Below are positions 24,183 to 36,391 of a DNA stretch of 64,000 bases, piece after piece. The notes under the pieces were generated by a model. It saw only the letters and a list, made by a program, of their open reading frames with translations. It was not told the origin of the DNA and made no database searches. This stretch comes from Telmatactis stephensoni. Lineage: Eukaryota > Cnidaria > Anthozoa > Actiniaria > Isophelliidae. The translations under genes and the position numbers were made by a program. The DNA lies in contig JALIZF010001884.1 of the NCBI GenBank assembly GCA_029948255.1, forward strand, positions 992,001 through 1,056,000, written 5' to 3'. Every line of letters begins with the position of its first letter. Positions within the stretch are counted from its first letter, which is position 1.

Positions 24183-25132
24183 GTATCACTAAAAGATTTT
24201 TTCCTCTTTGCTACAAAGTTGACACTTCAAGTTCCCCCCTTCCATGAACGCCAGAGTGAGGACAAACATTCCACAGGGGTACCCGCATAGTCATGACATT
24301 CGCGGCAACGAAACGAAGTCTCTCATGAAAAATCCAATGCTGATTTTGATTCGAAATCAGCAAAAATGCATTACGTTTTCAACTTTGGTTTCTTTGTCAT
24401 CCTTATATCCAAGAAAAATATTTCAATATTTTATTATATTTGTTTGCTACCCCAGGGGTACACCCCTTGGTAAGATATTTGACAGGTTGAAGTGGTTTCA
24501 CTTCCTGACAAGTGCTTTGATATAAAGTGGACCACCCTTAGGGGCTCTGCAGATGTTTGGGTTTATGCTGGCATTACAGTTGTCAGAAAACTCAAATAAC
24601 TGAGGGAAGCTGTAGGCAGGTGTAGGAAATTGAAGTTGATACAAGTCAGATAATGTCAATAAGATTATTTTTCTTTTTCAATTGTTTTTCTAATAGAAAT
24701 TATGCATGCATAGATTGAATTCAATCAAAATGCTAATCATATGATCTACAAAAAAAACATAAGAGGACATATCAAAACAAGGCAATACTGAAGCAAAAAG
24801 AAAAATAAAGAGGAAAAGGCATTAAAGGTTAAAATTGAATCAGGAAGGCTCGCATAGACTGGATGGCCTGGTGGGAGGGGAAAAAAGCTAGCCTTCTTTG
24901 AAGCTTCAATTTTTTTGAAATAGTCTGTAAAGCATGACACACATACACACAAAGAAATAATGAGATGAGAGAAGTAGCTGAAATTAGACGAGAAATCAAA
25001 GTAAACAACATTTTAGAAAATAATAAGAGTTAATTAAAAAAAGTCAGTGTATTATTGAATGTCAATTTTTTTGCATATATTTAAAACATGACAAGGTTTC
25101 AATTAAATTCACCATCATTCTACCCAACAGAT
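24183..25132. other. Intergenic region between JmjC and UTP3
   Basis: No coding exon is recognised. The stretch is AT-rich, with one GGGGTACAC / GGGGTACCC pair at 24278 and 24456 that may be the ends of a small element. The promoter of the JmjC gene should lie at its left edge. Confidence 0.5.
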
Positions 25133-28100
25133 CTACTTAATCTTGACACTCCTTGTAAGAAATGCACGAATTCCAGACTTCTCTCCACCATAACGAGTGT
25201 TTTCAGTTGTGACTGGCCGCACCTTGAAAAATAAAACAAAAAAATACTCTGTAAATACAATGTTGTTTCTGAGCCTAAATATAGTACATTAATATACTGC
25301 ACTGCAGGCAGTGCTTTGCTCTGTCACCCATGTGGAGAGATCTTCATAAACTACATAAACAATAATTAGTAGTAGTAGTAGTAACAAAAACATCTGTTTG
25401 ATTCTGATGAAATACCTGGCTTTTTCGTTTGACGACTGCTTTGGAATATTTCTTTCTGTGTTTAACACGTGGATTTCTGTCCTCTTTCTTCTTCTTAGCA
25501 GTAAGACCTTTATTCTTTGAAATCTATATCATGCACCAATACAACAAATTAATGATGGAAAATATGAGAAAAGTGAGAGAAAAAGGGTTGGAAGAAAGAA
25601 AGTAGAAAAGGGATATGTTCAAAATTTTCTGAAATAAATAATCGAATATTAAAAGAAAGTGGGAATGTGTAGGAAGGGAACATCAAAACAATTTTAAGAA
25701 CTCTCATAATTAATTTATTTTACTGATACTCTGGCCTGGTTGTTCGAAAGTGGGTTGGCTTGAATCTAAAGAAAACCATTGGCATTTAATAACCCTGGGT
25801 TAGGGTTATTTTATAACCTACTTTAGAACAATCAGGCTCTGATTATACTTAATATTCTATTTCTACGGCCCAAAAATATACCTCCCAAAGACTGATAAAT
25901 CATTTTTAATACTTTTTTCAGTATAATTTCAATTTATTGATATTGAGTATACAATATAATAATTATAATATCCTTAATTAAAAGATACTGTGAAAAAAAA
26001 CTTATTAAAGTAAATTATTAGAGTCACATGGCATGGTTAGGTTAGGAATTTCAAACCTTTTTTATAGACAACATGGCACTGACATGTGGAATCTCATATG
26101 GAATCTGCTCTATTACCTGATAAGTGATAGCTCTCTTGCTATCTTCATTTTCATCCATATCTGATTCTATTTCAGGTTCATGAGCTAATCTACAGGTGTA
26201 ATATAAATGAAAGAAAGAAAGAATGAATGAATAAATGAATGAATCAGTAAATGAATAAATGAAACAATCTGTAATAAGCTGAATGGATGGATGGATAAAT
26301 GGATGGATGGATGATATTAAATGAATGAATGAATGAATGAATGAATGAATGAATGAATGAATGATAAATGAATGTACATGCAAGAATGAATGACTAAGTT
26401 GTCACACCACAGCCAATTACTGCAAAGTTTCATATATAACTCACTACATCAAGTTTTTATTATTTACTGGATAACTAACCTTGCAGCAAAATTCTTCATC
26501 TCTTTGAGTTTCTTTTTCTCTTGGCGAATCTTCTCATAATACTCCAGTGGATCAACACTTTCTCTACTGAGTTTGGTCTTTTTGATTTTCTTTGAAGGAG
26601 GTTCGATTTTATGGTCCTATTTATTATAATATTTATTCAAAAACAAATCATGATGATGATGGTGATGGTGATGATGATGATGGTGATGATGATAGCGTTG
26701 ATGGTGACTGTATTGTGTAGTTTCAGAAAATATCCATACCCCACCACGGAGGGAATTTCGTATTACATCCCCCCTACCCCTCGGAATTTCCATTTTTCGC
26801 GTTATGACATTGACCCCCCACCCCTCTGGAATTTCCAAGAATTGAACACCCGCATTTCAATACCCCCTGGAAAATTTGTTGTTACAATTTAGTAGTTTAG
26901 AGCTAACAGAAAAGTTAACAATTCAGCAAGTAAATCGGTAATCGATCGCCCGGCCATGTGAGCGCCGCTGTATGCCGGTTCGTGTATAAAAGTATCGTTT
27001 TTAAAACCATAAAATCGGACTTTTGATGAGTTCCGAGGCTATACCAAACTTATTTGGGAGACTAGTTAACAACTGGCATATTTTAAAACTCTTTCAGTTT
27101 GAATGAAGCAGAAAATTTTACTGTATCTCTATGCCGATTAAAAATTTCCAGAGGGTTGGACTTTTAATGGGCTCACAAATGACTGCAAATGGAATAACAT
27201 CTTTTATTTTAATAAAAACTTACGTACAATAATTCAGTTTTACACATTTTCATCGATTCGAAATGGCCATTCAACAGCGGCATGCGAAAATTTCTTTGAT
27301 TCGCTTAGTTAAAAGGATAACATGGTTTCCTTGTGAAAAATGGTCATTTCTTATCGATAAGTATAAAATAAAATTTCTCAAAAGATGAACCATATTTACG
27401 AAAACTTGTTCGCAGCCAAAGCGTATTAGACGTTGGGTTTCCTGTGTGTGGGGACTGGATACGAATGTTGGCAGCCATGTTGATGCCATGTGCATCTAAG
27501 GATTCATCGAAGGTTGTTTTCTTCAATTTATCGTTTTCAAAGGAAAAAATCGTTTAGAATCGATGAAAATGTGTAAAACTGAATTATTGTACGTAAGTTT
27601 TTATTAAAATAAAAGATGTTATTCCATTTGCAGTCATTTGTGAGCCCATTAAAAGTCCAACCCTCTGGAAATTTTGTTAGATTTGTTTACCCCCCTGTCC
27701 TTCGGATTTTCCAAGGGTATTTGACCCCCCTACCCCCCGGAATTTCCAATTCCCTCCGTGGTAGGGTATGGATATTTTCTGGAACTACACATTCTGTATC
27801 AATGAAAGAATTGTCCATGAAAGTGACTTTTTAGATGATTTAAATCAAACTTTCTGAAATGATCCAAAATGGTATTGCTGGACTTCTAATTTCTATGGTA
27901 AAATATCACTGGACATCAACCAAGAATCACTTACGCCATTTTCATGGGCATCAAGTTTCTAGTTCTGGTGTTACATCACCACCATCACTGCCAGAAACAT
28001 GATCATCATGATCATCATGATCATCATCATGATCATCAGCATCAGCATGATGATTTTCCCACTTTTGTGGGGTAATAGGACATTTGCATGATGGCATCAT

Positions 28101-30729
28101 ATACTACAACTACCAGAATGCTTTGCCCACTTTCTTTTGTAAAGTACCGGTAATTAGTAACAATTGTACTACTATTCTCTGGAGGGAAATAACATTTGAA
28201 TAAGAAAGAAAATTCATAAAGCATTCTGGTAGTTCTCAGTAGTAAAAAGATGCCATTGTGTAAATGTCCTATTGTGATACAAACCCAGGGTGAGGGGGGA
28301 GGGAGGGAGGAGGACTCTATTGTAAAAGGGTCAAGTATGCCCGTCAGAAATTTTCAACAATACTAAAAGATACCGGACGTCTTTTTTAGAAGGTCGTGGC
28401 TGGATGAAAACCCTTACTAAAAGGTCTACCAAATTGTTGATTTTTACCCATAAGAGATACAATGAGCATACCCTTTCCTTTTTCCTTTTACAATGGAGTC
28501 CCACCCCTCACCCCCAACCGTAACCCTACCCCCCAACTACAAAACTTGGTTGTTATTTAATGATGTACCTCCATTTCATCTTCATCACTGTCGTCCAACA
28601 ATGCAGAAAGCTTGGGCTTGACTTTTTCGATACGCTTCTTTGGTCTAGCTTTTGTAACCTAATAAAAATCCAAAGAGAAATCAATTTTAATACAGACATT
28701 GGGAGACATCCTTACTGAAATTTCACTGATCATTTTGATTTACAATCCTTCTTTTGGATCCCTTCCAGGTTGGTGAGATTCTGCCAGTACAGGGTAAGGA
28801 TACTAGTGCAGAAGCCTCATAACACTTTTGGCAATTATTAATAATAAATCCATGAATTCAGTAGAAATGATAACACAAGCACTGTCATACTCACTTTTGG
28901 TTTTCCAGATTTCCCACACAAAATCTCTTCTTTTTTGTCATCTATGATAAAAGGAAGATACACAAACCAGAAATGTTAAGAAATACTGTGCTAGCTTTTC
29001 AAGTTGCATATTTTGATGGAGAGCTATGAGGATGCATAGAAATGGAATGAAAAAATAATGGAAATGAATGGAAGAGAATGGGATAGAAAAGAGTGCTGAA
29101 AAGGAGAACAAATGGAGAGTTATCATTATACTAAAATGGGGACAAGCTGAGTCATATGCATGCATTCACCTTGGGATTCCATCAATTTTTCTTTATTTGC
29201 AAGAAGAATTTCAATGTCTGACTCCAGTTTCTTGTCCAGTGGTTCAAGGTCTTTGATAAGCTGTATAGAGAAATATGAAGCTATTTAGGCATCATAAAGG
29301 TCAACAGGCCAATTGTATATACCTTTTTGCACTGACTCTTTCAAGATCATCTAAACTAGAAGCTTTGACCAAAATGGCTCCTGGGCACACTAGCAATATA
29401 TGGATTTTCATATCTTTTATCTATGAATTTGCCACATGATCATGTTTGGAATACCAAAAAATTGGGAATTTGTAAATGGACCCCCTATCCTCTGGAACTT
29501 CCATTTTTCTTCCATACAAACTCTGCAATTTTGTTCTTTCTCTGACCCCCTCCCCTCAAGAATTTCCCATTCCCTCCACGGTGGTGGTGGTGGTGGGGGT
29601 GGAGGTGGGAGGTGGGGTGTGGTATGGATATCTTCTAGAACTGCACACAATGATACTTTGCAGCCATGCATGCTGAGCTTTTAAGTCACTTTCAGACAAA
29701 AACCTCAATTATCCTCCACAACATTTCAACTGCCTTATCCACCACGTAAAATTGTCCCTGCTTCCATAACCTTGGCTTCCTTCACTAATACAGCTTCTGT
29801 TATATGTTCCAGTATCTAAATACTTACATTTCTGTATTGGACAATTCTTTCAATAACAGGGTGATCTTTGACAGGAGTTTGTTTGGATTTCAACAACAGA
29901 TAGAACCCAATATTTATACAGTAACTGGAATTCAAGCAAATAAGATCATGACAACAAATTAGTTAGCAAATGAAGGGTTGCCGACAAAAATGACCAAAGT
30001 GACTTTTTGATGACTTATTGATATTTGGGTATAGGAAAGCTATTGCTAATTGATATCGTTTTACACTATTGAAAAATTCATCCACAAAGTCACTTAGGCC
30101 ATTTTCAAGAGCAGCCCTTCAATACATTTTTATATAGAATGGTATTATACATGTAGTATAAGGGCTTACTTGAGATAGAGTCTATATTTGAGCTCAATAT
30201 ACTTCGAACCCTGTAAATAATAAAAAAAAATATATATATTACCGTTTCAAAATAAGTCCATTTCTAGGAACTTGGTTTTGGTCTAAGGTAGGGCCTTGCA
30301 TGATTGGGCATGTACACTAATATCACAAATGTATTGCACCCAATGTACAATTACATTAATACTGCTATATCATTTAAATTTAAAAAATGTTAAAAATGTA
30401 CCTCAGTAGGAAGTTTACCACTTTTTGATAGCTGCAACAGTGGAGATATCTTAGATACAAGTTCATTCAGCTGAAACATTGGAATATGGTAATATTTATA
30501 TCTAGTTTTTCTCTCTCATCATGCATTGCAATTTAATTTAGTACAGTATACACTTAGTTTACACTTACATGACAGCATTACACTTAAATGACAGCAATTT
30601 CAACTTACTTTTTCTTTATACTGGTCCAGTAGTTCAAAGAGTTCAGGAGATTCTCGGAACAAAATCTACATACAAATATTTTCAGATAAGTAAATATTAC
30701 AGTGTTGAAACAGCAGCAGCAGCAGTAGC

Positions 30730-30764
<35 letters not shown>

Positions 30765-33700
30765 AAACACACACATTGGGAACACAACATTTCCTAGAGA
30801 ATGGCACCTCTGGCAATAGAATGATAATGGACATTGTTGAGACAAGGCTATTTTAGTCAGCCATTTGCATGTAGTTGCTAGGTTGGTTGCCAGATAGCCA
30901 TGATGATGAAAACTTTTGGTGGCATTGTACAATGATGCTTGCCTACTTTTGTACAGTGTTAGCAATGTGAATAGTTACATGTAGTCTGTACATGTTACTA
31001 AATGTTGTATTATTACTATAACTTTTAAATCTCATTTGGTTTAATATACTGTACCTCTAATTTCTGTTCTTTAGACAGTTTAGTGAGGTCCATAACAACT
31101 GTTTTCTTGACCTGTGAAATACCAACTCTTATATAAATCGAAAGGAAGATATGCCAACCTTGCACATAGTATAGTAATATGTACCTCATCTTCCTCATCA
31201 GATTTTTCTTCAGCATCATCTTCTTGTGGAATCTAATGTAAAAATAGATCATAAATGACAACTGAGCTAACTTTACCTGTAGTACATGTAACACCTCATG
31301 ATCAGCTGAACAGTGATCCCAACAGTTTACTAAGGATGGCAGTGCAAGGCCTTTATGGCCATTCTCCTGACTTATTGCAGAAAGCACTTGCAGTGATCAT
31401 TTTTACTTGCAGTGAAATTTGGAACAATAGACTTTATTCCCAATGGGTACTCATTAGCTCGCTGTAAGTGCTTTCAGCGAGGACTGGAGAATGGCCTTTA
31501 CTGTTAAATGTACATGTAGTATTTGCTTCGCAGGCAGTTTTAGGCCTTGCATCATGTGTGGTCAACTTTTCTTTCAATAACCAGTCTTATGCAAGGAGGG
31601 AATGTTGGATAATGAGATAAGAAATGATAGCAAAGACAACCACATCTGCAGACTTTTATCCAATAGACAGCTTTCATTAAATAATGTAAGATAAATTATC
31701 AAAATGAATTGTATCTGTCTATACAGTGCACACTGCACCTGAAAGTCTGCAGTATCAAAGTCCTCCTCATCTAAACCAGCAGCCAGTCTCTTCTGCAAAG
31801 CCATTGCCTCTTCCTCTTCTTCCTTCTCCAACTCCAGTGCCTCTTCACCTGATTCTGCAGTAGTAATATTGAAGTTCATGTACAATTCCAGGTCATGACG
31901 GTGATGATGATAGTGGTGGTAGTGGTGATGATGATGATGATGATGGTGATGATTGTGGTGGTGGAGGTGGTCATCATGGTGGTCGTGATGATGATGATGA
32001 TGATGATGAAGTCCATTTAGAATTTTATAGGCAAGAAGGGTGAGTAAGGAAATGGGTCAGATGCCAATTGATGAGTACAGTCAATAAAACAATACTTTCT
32101 CAAATAATGTTCACTGACATCCAGTAATGCTTATTTTTCATTTGAAAATGATTTAGCGACTCAATGAAACATCAGGCTAAAGCTGCTATATTTACAACTA
32201 TCTCCTCAAGGAAACCACAATTGGAATTGAATTTGGACACATTTTCAGTGCTCCAATTTCAAATTTTATTAGTAAGCTGTGATATATGTATTTCACATGT
32301 CAACATACTGGAATGTGCAGTCCCAGGGTATCCATACCCTACCATCGAGGGAACTGAAAACTCTGGAGTGGGGGGTGGGGTGAAGGTTCAGATAAAGAAA
32401 ATTGGAAGCTCTAAGATGGGGATGTTTGGGTGGAGGCTCTTTTACAAACTCCCTAAGTGGTGGGATATGGGTATTTGTGTACATAGTATAGAAGTATAAA
32501 AGATACATACCATATTCTGCCTCTGCAGTATCAGCACTGTAGTAAGTGGCTTTTTTCTTGCCCCAAGATTTTTCATCAGGTAGCTCTATGATATCAAGCA
32601 AAAAATTGGTATTCAGTACAGGGGCGTATCCAGGATTTTTCATAGGGGGATCCTCACATATCAAATTGTCACTATGACGTCATAGCAATCTATTGTTTTA
32701 GCGCAAAGGATCATGGTCGATAGAGGGGGACAGAACTACATACACGAATTGAAACAAAAATCGTTCTGTGCATTGCCATATATGGAACGTCTTGATCAGG
32801 AAGCCCAATTTGCATAATTTCGATTTGAAACGAAATGAAAAGATGACTCAGAGAGGCGAGAAAACTGATTTCCTTAAGTTAACGCCCAGTGTGAAAGGAT
32901 GACAACCGTTTAATAACATATCATTTTAGTCTAAATAAATCCTCATACTCTGCATCTCCGGTCAGATTTGTTCTTTTTTACACTTTTTGGCTTAGAAAGG
33001 GGGGTCACGGGCACCCTGTGACCCTCCCCTAGATACGCCCCTGCAGTAAACAGAAAACTGGTGACTGATGCTTGATCATTTTTTTAATCATAACAAATCT
33101 TACTTTCCTCTTGATCACTATCATCATCATTGTTATCATCATCATCATCATCACCACCTTCCTCATCTTCCTGTACAAAAAAAAAGTTGTTACAGAGTGA
33201 CTAATTTTATCAGGGCCATAAACAGGGATTTTGCTTGGTAGGTGCACATGAAATGGAAATGGAACTATATGTCTAAGTTTGCTTTGTCTAATTCCCTTAC
33301 CTTTCCTAACATTTTTTTTTTCCTGCACAGTAAGATCAGAGCTAGCACAATTATAGATAAATGGACCTTTGGCTTCTACAGGGGGGTGCATGTGCACCTA
33401 GTGCACCCCCCTTAGCTTAGTTACACCCATGATTTAAAGACACCTGGTTGTCTTTAAAATGAGTTTTAAAAAGATTCACAGTGGAATATGTGCATTTTTA
33501 CTGATTTTATCATTTGGAAAAATGACCTTCATTAAAGCTGGCATGGTGTTGCTATGGTAACCTTCCAAGCAATCATTTTCTTATCAAATAGTTCCCTGAT
33601 TCATGTTATCTGTTATTTAGTTAGCTGCACAGGTGTCAGAGTATATGTTTATTAGCTATAATATGCTTTTTCCCATTGGTATTGAGGAGGTCCTGGAGCT

Positions 33701-35258
33701 TTAGATATGTACCTTGATCCTTAAAAACAAAGACTGTCATATTGTTCAATATAGATTGGAATCATGGCTCAAAGAAATAAGAAAAGCTTACTTCATCATT
33801 ATCATTATCTTCATCTTCTTCTTCATCAGAGTCAGGCAGGTCTAATCCCATAATATCCTAAATTTATTTGAAGAAAATGGAATAAATAATTTCAAAGTTC
33901 TTGATCATAAAACTGTACAACTAGAGCTCTACACAAAAAAGGGCAACAACTTTATTTCAAACATTTAATTTAATTTTAATAATTTAATAATGAATTTTTC
34001 AATAATTTTTTTATCGCTACATGTACATTGTACTTTTGTTGTACACATTATATTATCTGTAGTGTGCCTAAGGAACTCCATTGATAACTTTAAGGGGTGT
34101 TAAATGGTCACTGCAAAAAAAGTTTTGCAAATTAAGTTTTGATCGAATTTCATGGGTAATGAAGTCTTGTTTTTTTCATAAAAAGCCAAATCAGAGTCTA
34201 AAAATTTTGAAAACAAAGAAAATCAGTGAAAAAGTATCTCAGTCTAGCAAATAATATACCTTGTCTCAGGTTTTGCAGTCTTGCCTAATAACCATTTAAC
34301 ACCTCTACCTCAAAATCTATTTTAGAATTTCTGGAGAACACTGAGTATATGTACATCCACACATGTATAAACCTACTGACCTCAACTTCTTCAATAGACC
34401 CATCTCCATCTGATTCGTCTGCTTCTGTATCCAGAAGAATCTATAACAAGAATTATACAAGAAATTATATCAACTATTACTGTTCTGATGTTTCAGGATC
34501 TTTGGTATTCATAGGAGTATCACTACAACAGGTACATGAGTTATAATATATGGAAGAATTAATTTAAAAACTCCATCAATTTATCATCATCATCACAAAT
34601 AAAGATGATGATGATATTTATGATCATCATATATATCCTTCCATAATTTAATTCAAATACTTCCACAACACAATACAGCAGAATAATATTGACAAACCTT
34701 TTCTCTGTTCAAGTTAAACTTGTCCACAGAATCATGAAAGAAGTCATCAGATTCCTGCAAATCAAGTTGCTATAAGTAACTTTTTTGTCACGAGGGAGGG
34801 GTGGGTAGGGTGAAAGAAAAAGGCAGATCATACATTTATTACAGTGAAATTCTTCTTAACTTTCAAAAGTAAAAACTGATTTAAGATTCAAGGAAAGAAC
34901 TTCATAATGATATCATAAATGGGGTGAAATACAGAATAATGCGTTAGCACATAAGCTTACTTTATCTAATAGTTTTATTAGACTAAACTATGGTTCAAAT
35001 CAGGGTTGGCAAAATGAACTTTCTTTTCGAGCGTTTAAACAATGTGCTCTGCGAAGAAAAAAGTAATTAACGAAAAATGAATACATACAGGATCTGGTCC
35101 TTCATCCTCACTGACGTCTTCTTCATCTTTCGCTGGTTTTCTGAGCTTCTTTCCTCTGGAAGCACGTGGGTACAGTGGTAATTGTTTACACCTCAATATA
35201 CGAGAATTACTGCAAAATCCTTTCTAAAATAGTTAACTTACCTTTTTGGACGACCCAT
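25133..35258 (-). CDS. UTP3: Something about silencing protein 10 / U3 small nucleolar RNA-associated protein 3
   Basis: Part of the small-subunit processome; needed for 18S rRNA maturation in the nucleolus. 21 coding exons, 509 aa (human about 479). Minus-strand exons: 35258-35242, 35155-35089, 34754-34698, 34440-34381, 33857-33792, 33170-33104, 32585-32511, 31854-31739, 31232-31185, 31111-31055, 30665-30609, 30470-30402, 30210-30170, 29924-29828, 29260-29170, 28941-28895, 28658-28569, 26616-26480, 26189-26117, 25523-25416, 25222-25133. All phases agree. The N-terminal third is acidic (D/E runs, residues 20-190). S-W-G-K-K-K-A-T-Y-Y, the Sas10/Utp3/C1D domain (about 193-300, with N-Y-C-I-N-I-G-F-Y-L and H-P-V-I-E-R-I-V-Q-Y-R-N) and the basic Sas10 C-terminal domain (K-R-A-I-T-Y-Q, E-D-R-N-P-R-V-K-H-R-K-K, S-G-I-R-A) identify it. 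It is divergent with the C2H2 gene at 36392. Confidence 0.95.
25735..25850. mobile_element. CCTGGTTGTTCGAA-ended palindromic element
   Basis: The left end is GGCCTGGTTGTTCGAAAGTG; the right end TTTAGAACAATCAGGC is a decayed complement. The centre ATAACCCTGGGTTAGGGTTAT is a hairpin. It lies in the last-but-two intron of UTP3. Its ends resemble those of the element at 39271-39401. Confidence 0.5.
26205..26385. repeat. (ATGA)n / (GGAT)n microsatellite
   Basis: Runs of GAAT/ATGA and GGAT tetranucleotides with interruptions in a UTP3 intron. It opens a meaningless serine/isoleucine-rich frame on the minus strand. Confidence 0.9.
26714..27791. mobile_element. 1.08-kb foldback relative of the GTTCCAGAAAATATCC family
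   Basis: Both ends carry the family terminus: TGTGTAGTTTCAGAAAATAT at the left, and at the right the complement of TGTGTAGTTCCAGAAAATAT. Inside, a second pair of arms is a perfect inverted repeat over about 110 bp: 27151-27260 pairs with 27558-27667. The unique core is 27261-27557. The short copies at 22549, 29443, 32313 and 44274 share only the outer parts. No transposase frame is present. It sits in intron 17 of UTP3. Confidence 0.75.
27995..28060. repeat. (ATC/ATG)n trinucleotide-rich stretch
   Basis: Interrupted ATC, ATG and CAT units, self-complementary around ATGATCATCATGATC. Confidence 0.7.
28285..28530. repeat. CTAAAAGGT-type interspersed repeat, copy 2
   Basis: Diverged relative of 20880-21260. 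It shares the spaced ACTAAAAG-A/G-T-A/C-T words and a terminal TGGAGTCCCACCCC block, which matches TTGGAGTCCCCCCCC at 21241. Confidence 0.45.
29443..29648. mobile_element. MITE, GTTCCAGAAAATATCCATAC family, copy 3
   Basis: The right end is GGTATGGATATCTTCTAGAAC; the left terminus is eroded. The interior GGGAATTTGTAAATGGACCC and CTCTGGAACTTCCA match copies 1 and 5. A GGTGGTGG expansion has grown near the right end. It lies in a UTP3 intron. Confidence 0.65.
30709..30766. repeat. (CAG)n and (AAC)n microsatellite
   Basis: Five CAG/TAG units followed by twelve AAC units in a UTP3 intron. It opens artificial Cys- and Thr-rich frames. Confidence 0.9.
31895..32010. repeat. (GAT/GGT)n microsatellite
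   Basis: About 115 bp of interrupted GATGATGGTGGTG units, just upstream (in UTP3 orientation) of exon 8. Confidence 0.9.
32313..32484. mobile_element. MITE, GTTCCAGAAAATATCCATAC family, diverged copy 4
   Basis: The left end is GTGCAGTCCCAGGGTATCCA; the right end is a decayed complement around GGGATATGGGTATTTGTGTAC. The interior is much altered. It lies in the UTP3 intron between exons 7 and 8, ending 27 bp from exon 7. Confidence 0.5.
32614..33048. mobile_element. 425-bp non-autonomous DNA transposon with CAGTA target duplication
   Basis: The element is 32619-33043. Its ends CAGGGGCGTATCCAGG and, complemented, CAGGGGCGTATCTAGG differ at one base. It is flanked by identical CAGTA (32614-32618, 33044-33048). 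The element plus its duplication makes up 430 of the 518 bp of UTP3 intron 6 and ends 33 bp from the exon 7 acceptor. CAGGG-type ends with 5-bp duplications are compatible with a hAT-like or related superfamily; no transposase is encoded. Confidence 0.85.
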
Positions 35259-36391
35259 GAGTGTCTAAAAGAGATATCTTTCTCAGGGTTTTGTAACTTT
35301 TATGGCGAGAAACCGGGGGAGATTTACAATAACAACGAAACCTTGCTTGTGACTGAACAAACAAGGTGCAAACGCATGCTCACCACAGGTATCCCAAATG
35401 AACAATTTTCAAAGCAAATGAAACATCGTCCTCGGAGACCCAGGGCTAGGGAGAGGGGAGCAGGGGTGCGGAGGGGAAAGGAAAGAGGGGAAAAGGACGC
35501 CCTGGGCTTTTGACTACCCCTAACTTGTCTTGAGGCCAAAATTAATCCAATTAGATGGTCTAACGTAAACAAAGTTCAAATGACAAAAATATCTGGCTCA
35601 TTTCAATTATCGCTTTGATATAGTCGGACAGTTGCTCAACCATATCCTGTGAGAAGTTCCTCAAATACATCTTGTTTCACCAAGGTCTTTGAAATTTATC
35701 TATATTTTTCACTCTAAACTCATTGCTATTGCAAAATATATGAAAGAGATTACGTATTTATTGTTTAAAAGTCGCGGTCAGCTGGAAACATGATTCTTTT
35801 CAAACTAAACGTGACAGCTTGTATTGTTTAAGCCGTGGCGATGCGTGGGGTCAACTTGTTTGCTGGTAATTTTAGATGATTTTAATCTAATGGCACAAAC
35901 GCTTCTGATTGGCCTCATTATAATTAAATTATAATGAGGCCAATCAGAGCCTTTGTTGACGTTTGGCCTCAAGACAAGTTAGGGGTAGTCAAAAGCCCAG
36001 GGCGTCCTTTTCCCCTCTTTCCTTTCCCCTCCGCTCCCCTCCCCCCTCCCTGATGCCCTGGGTCTCCGAGGACGATGAAACATTAGTTTGCCTGACATTT
36101 AAATCTGCATTACCAGTATTATCTAAAATAAGCAAAATCAATTATTCAGAAATAATGCAATGCTAAAATTGTTTTTTTAAAAATTGATGTGAAAACTCCC
36201 CTTTTGGGCTTTTTTGTTTATTGGATTTCCTGTGTGAACACAGCCAGAAGACTGGGATTGAAAATTTCAAAATGGCGGCAAAGAAGTGAAATTCTTGGAC
36301 TACGTTTACTCCAGTTTTCTTTGCATTACAACAGAAATTCTTCTTGTATCCTATCAAAAATATTTAGAAGTTGTATGTATGTGAAATTCCT
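35259..36391. promoter_or_regulatory. Divergent promoter region UTP3 / C2H2 membrane protein
   Basis: The two start codons point away from each other and are 1.13 kb apart, of which 657 bp are a transposon (35427-36074) with its extra target copy. At 36269-36279 the sequence AAAATGGCGGC matches the YY1 core (ATGGCGGC), about 113 bp before the C2H2 gene's ATG. The same ATG would start a five-codon upstream frame (M-A-A-K-K-stop, 36272-36289). Promoter function is inferred from position and motif. Confidence 0.5.
35418..36083. mobile_element. 648-bp long-TIR element with 9-bp target duplication
   Basis: The element is 35427-36074. Arms of about 113 bp start CGTCCTCGGAGACCCAGGGC on each side and remain alignable through CTAACTTGTCTTGAGGCCAAA-like sequence. 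Direct copies of ATGAAACAT flank it (35418-35426, 36075-36083). Long terminal repeats with a 9-bp duplication point to a Mutator-like superfamily. Inside, 35905-35947 is a further near-perfect 43-bp palindrome (CTGATTGGCCTCATTATAAT). No transposase frame is visible. Confidence 0.85.

Noticed and set aside
26205..26385. Serine/isoleucine/histidine-rich frame on the minus strand
   Set aside because: Product of ATGA/GGAT microsatellite sequence inside a UTP3 intron.
30605..30965. Cysteine- and leucine-rich frames
   Set aside because: Translations of CAG/AAC microsatellites next to UTP3 exon 11.
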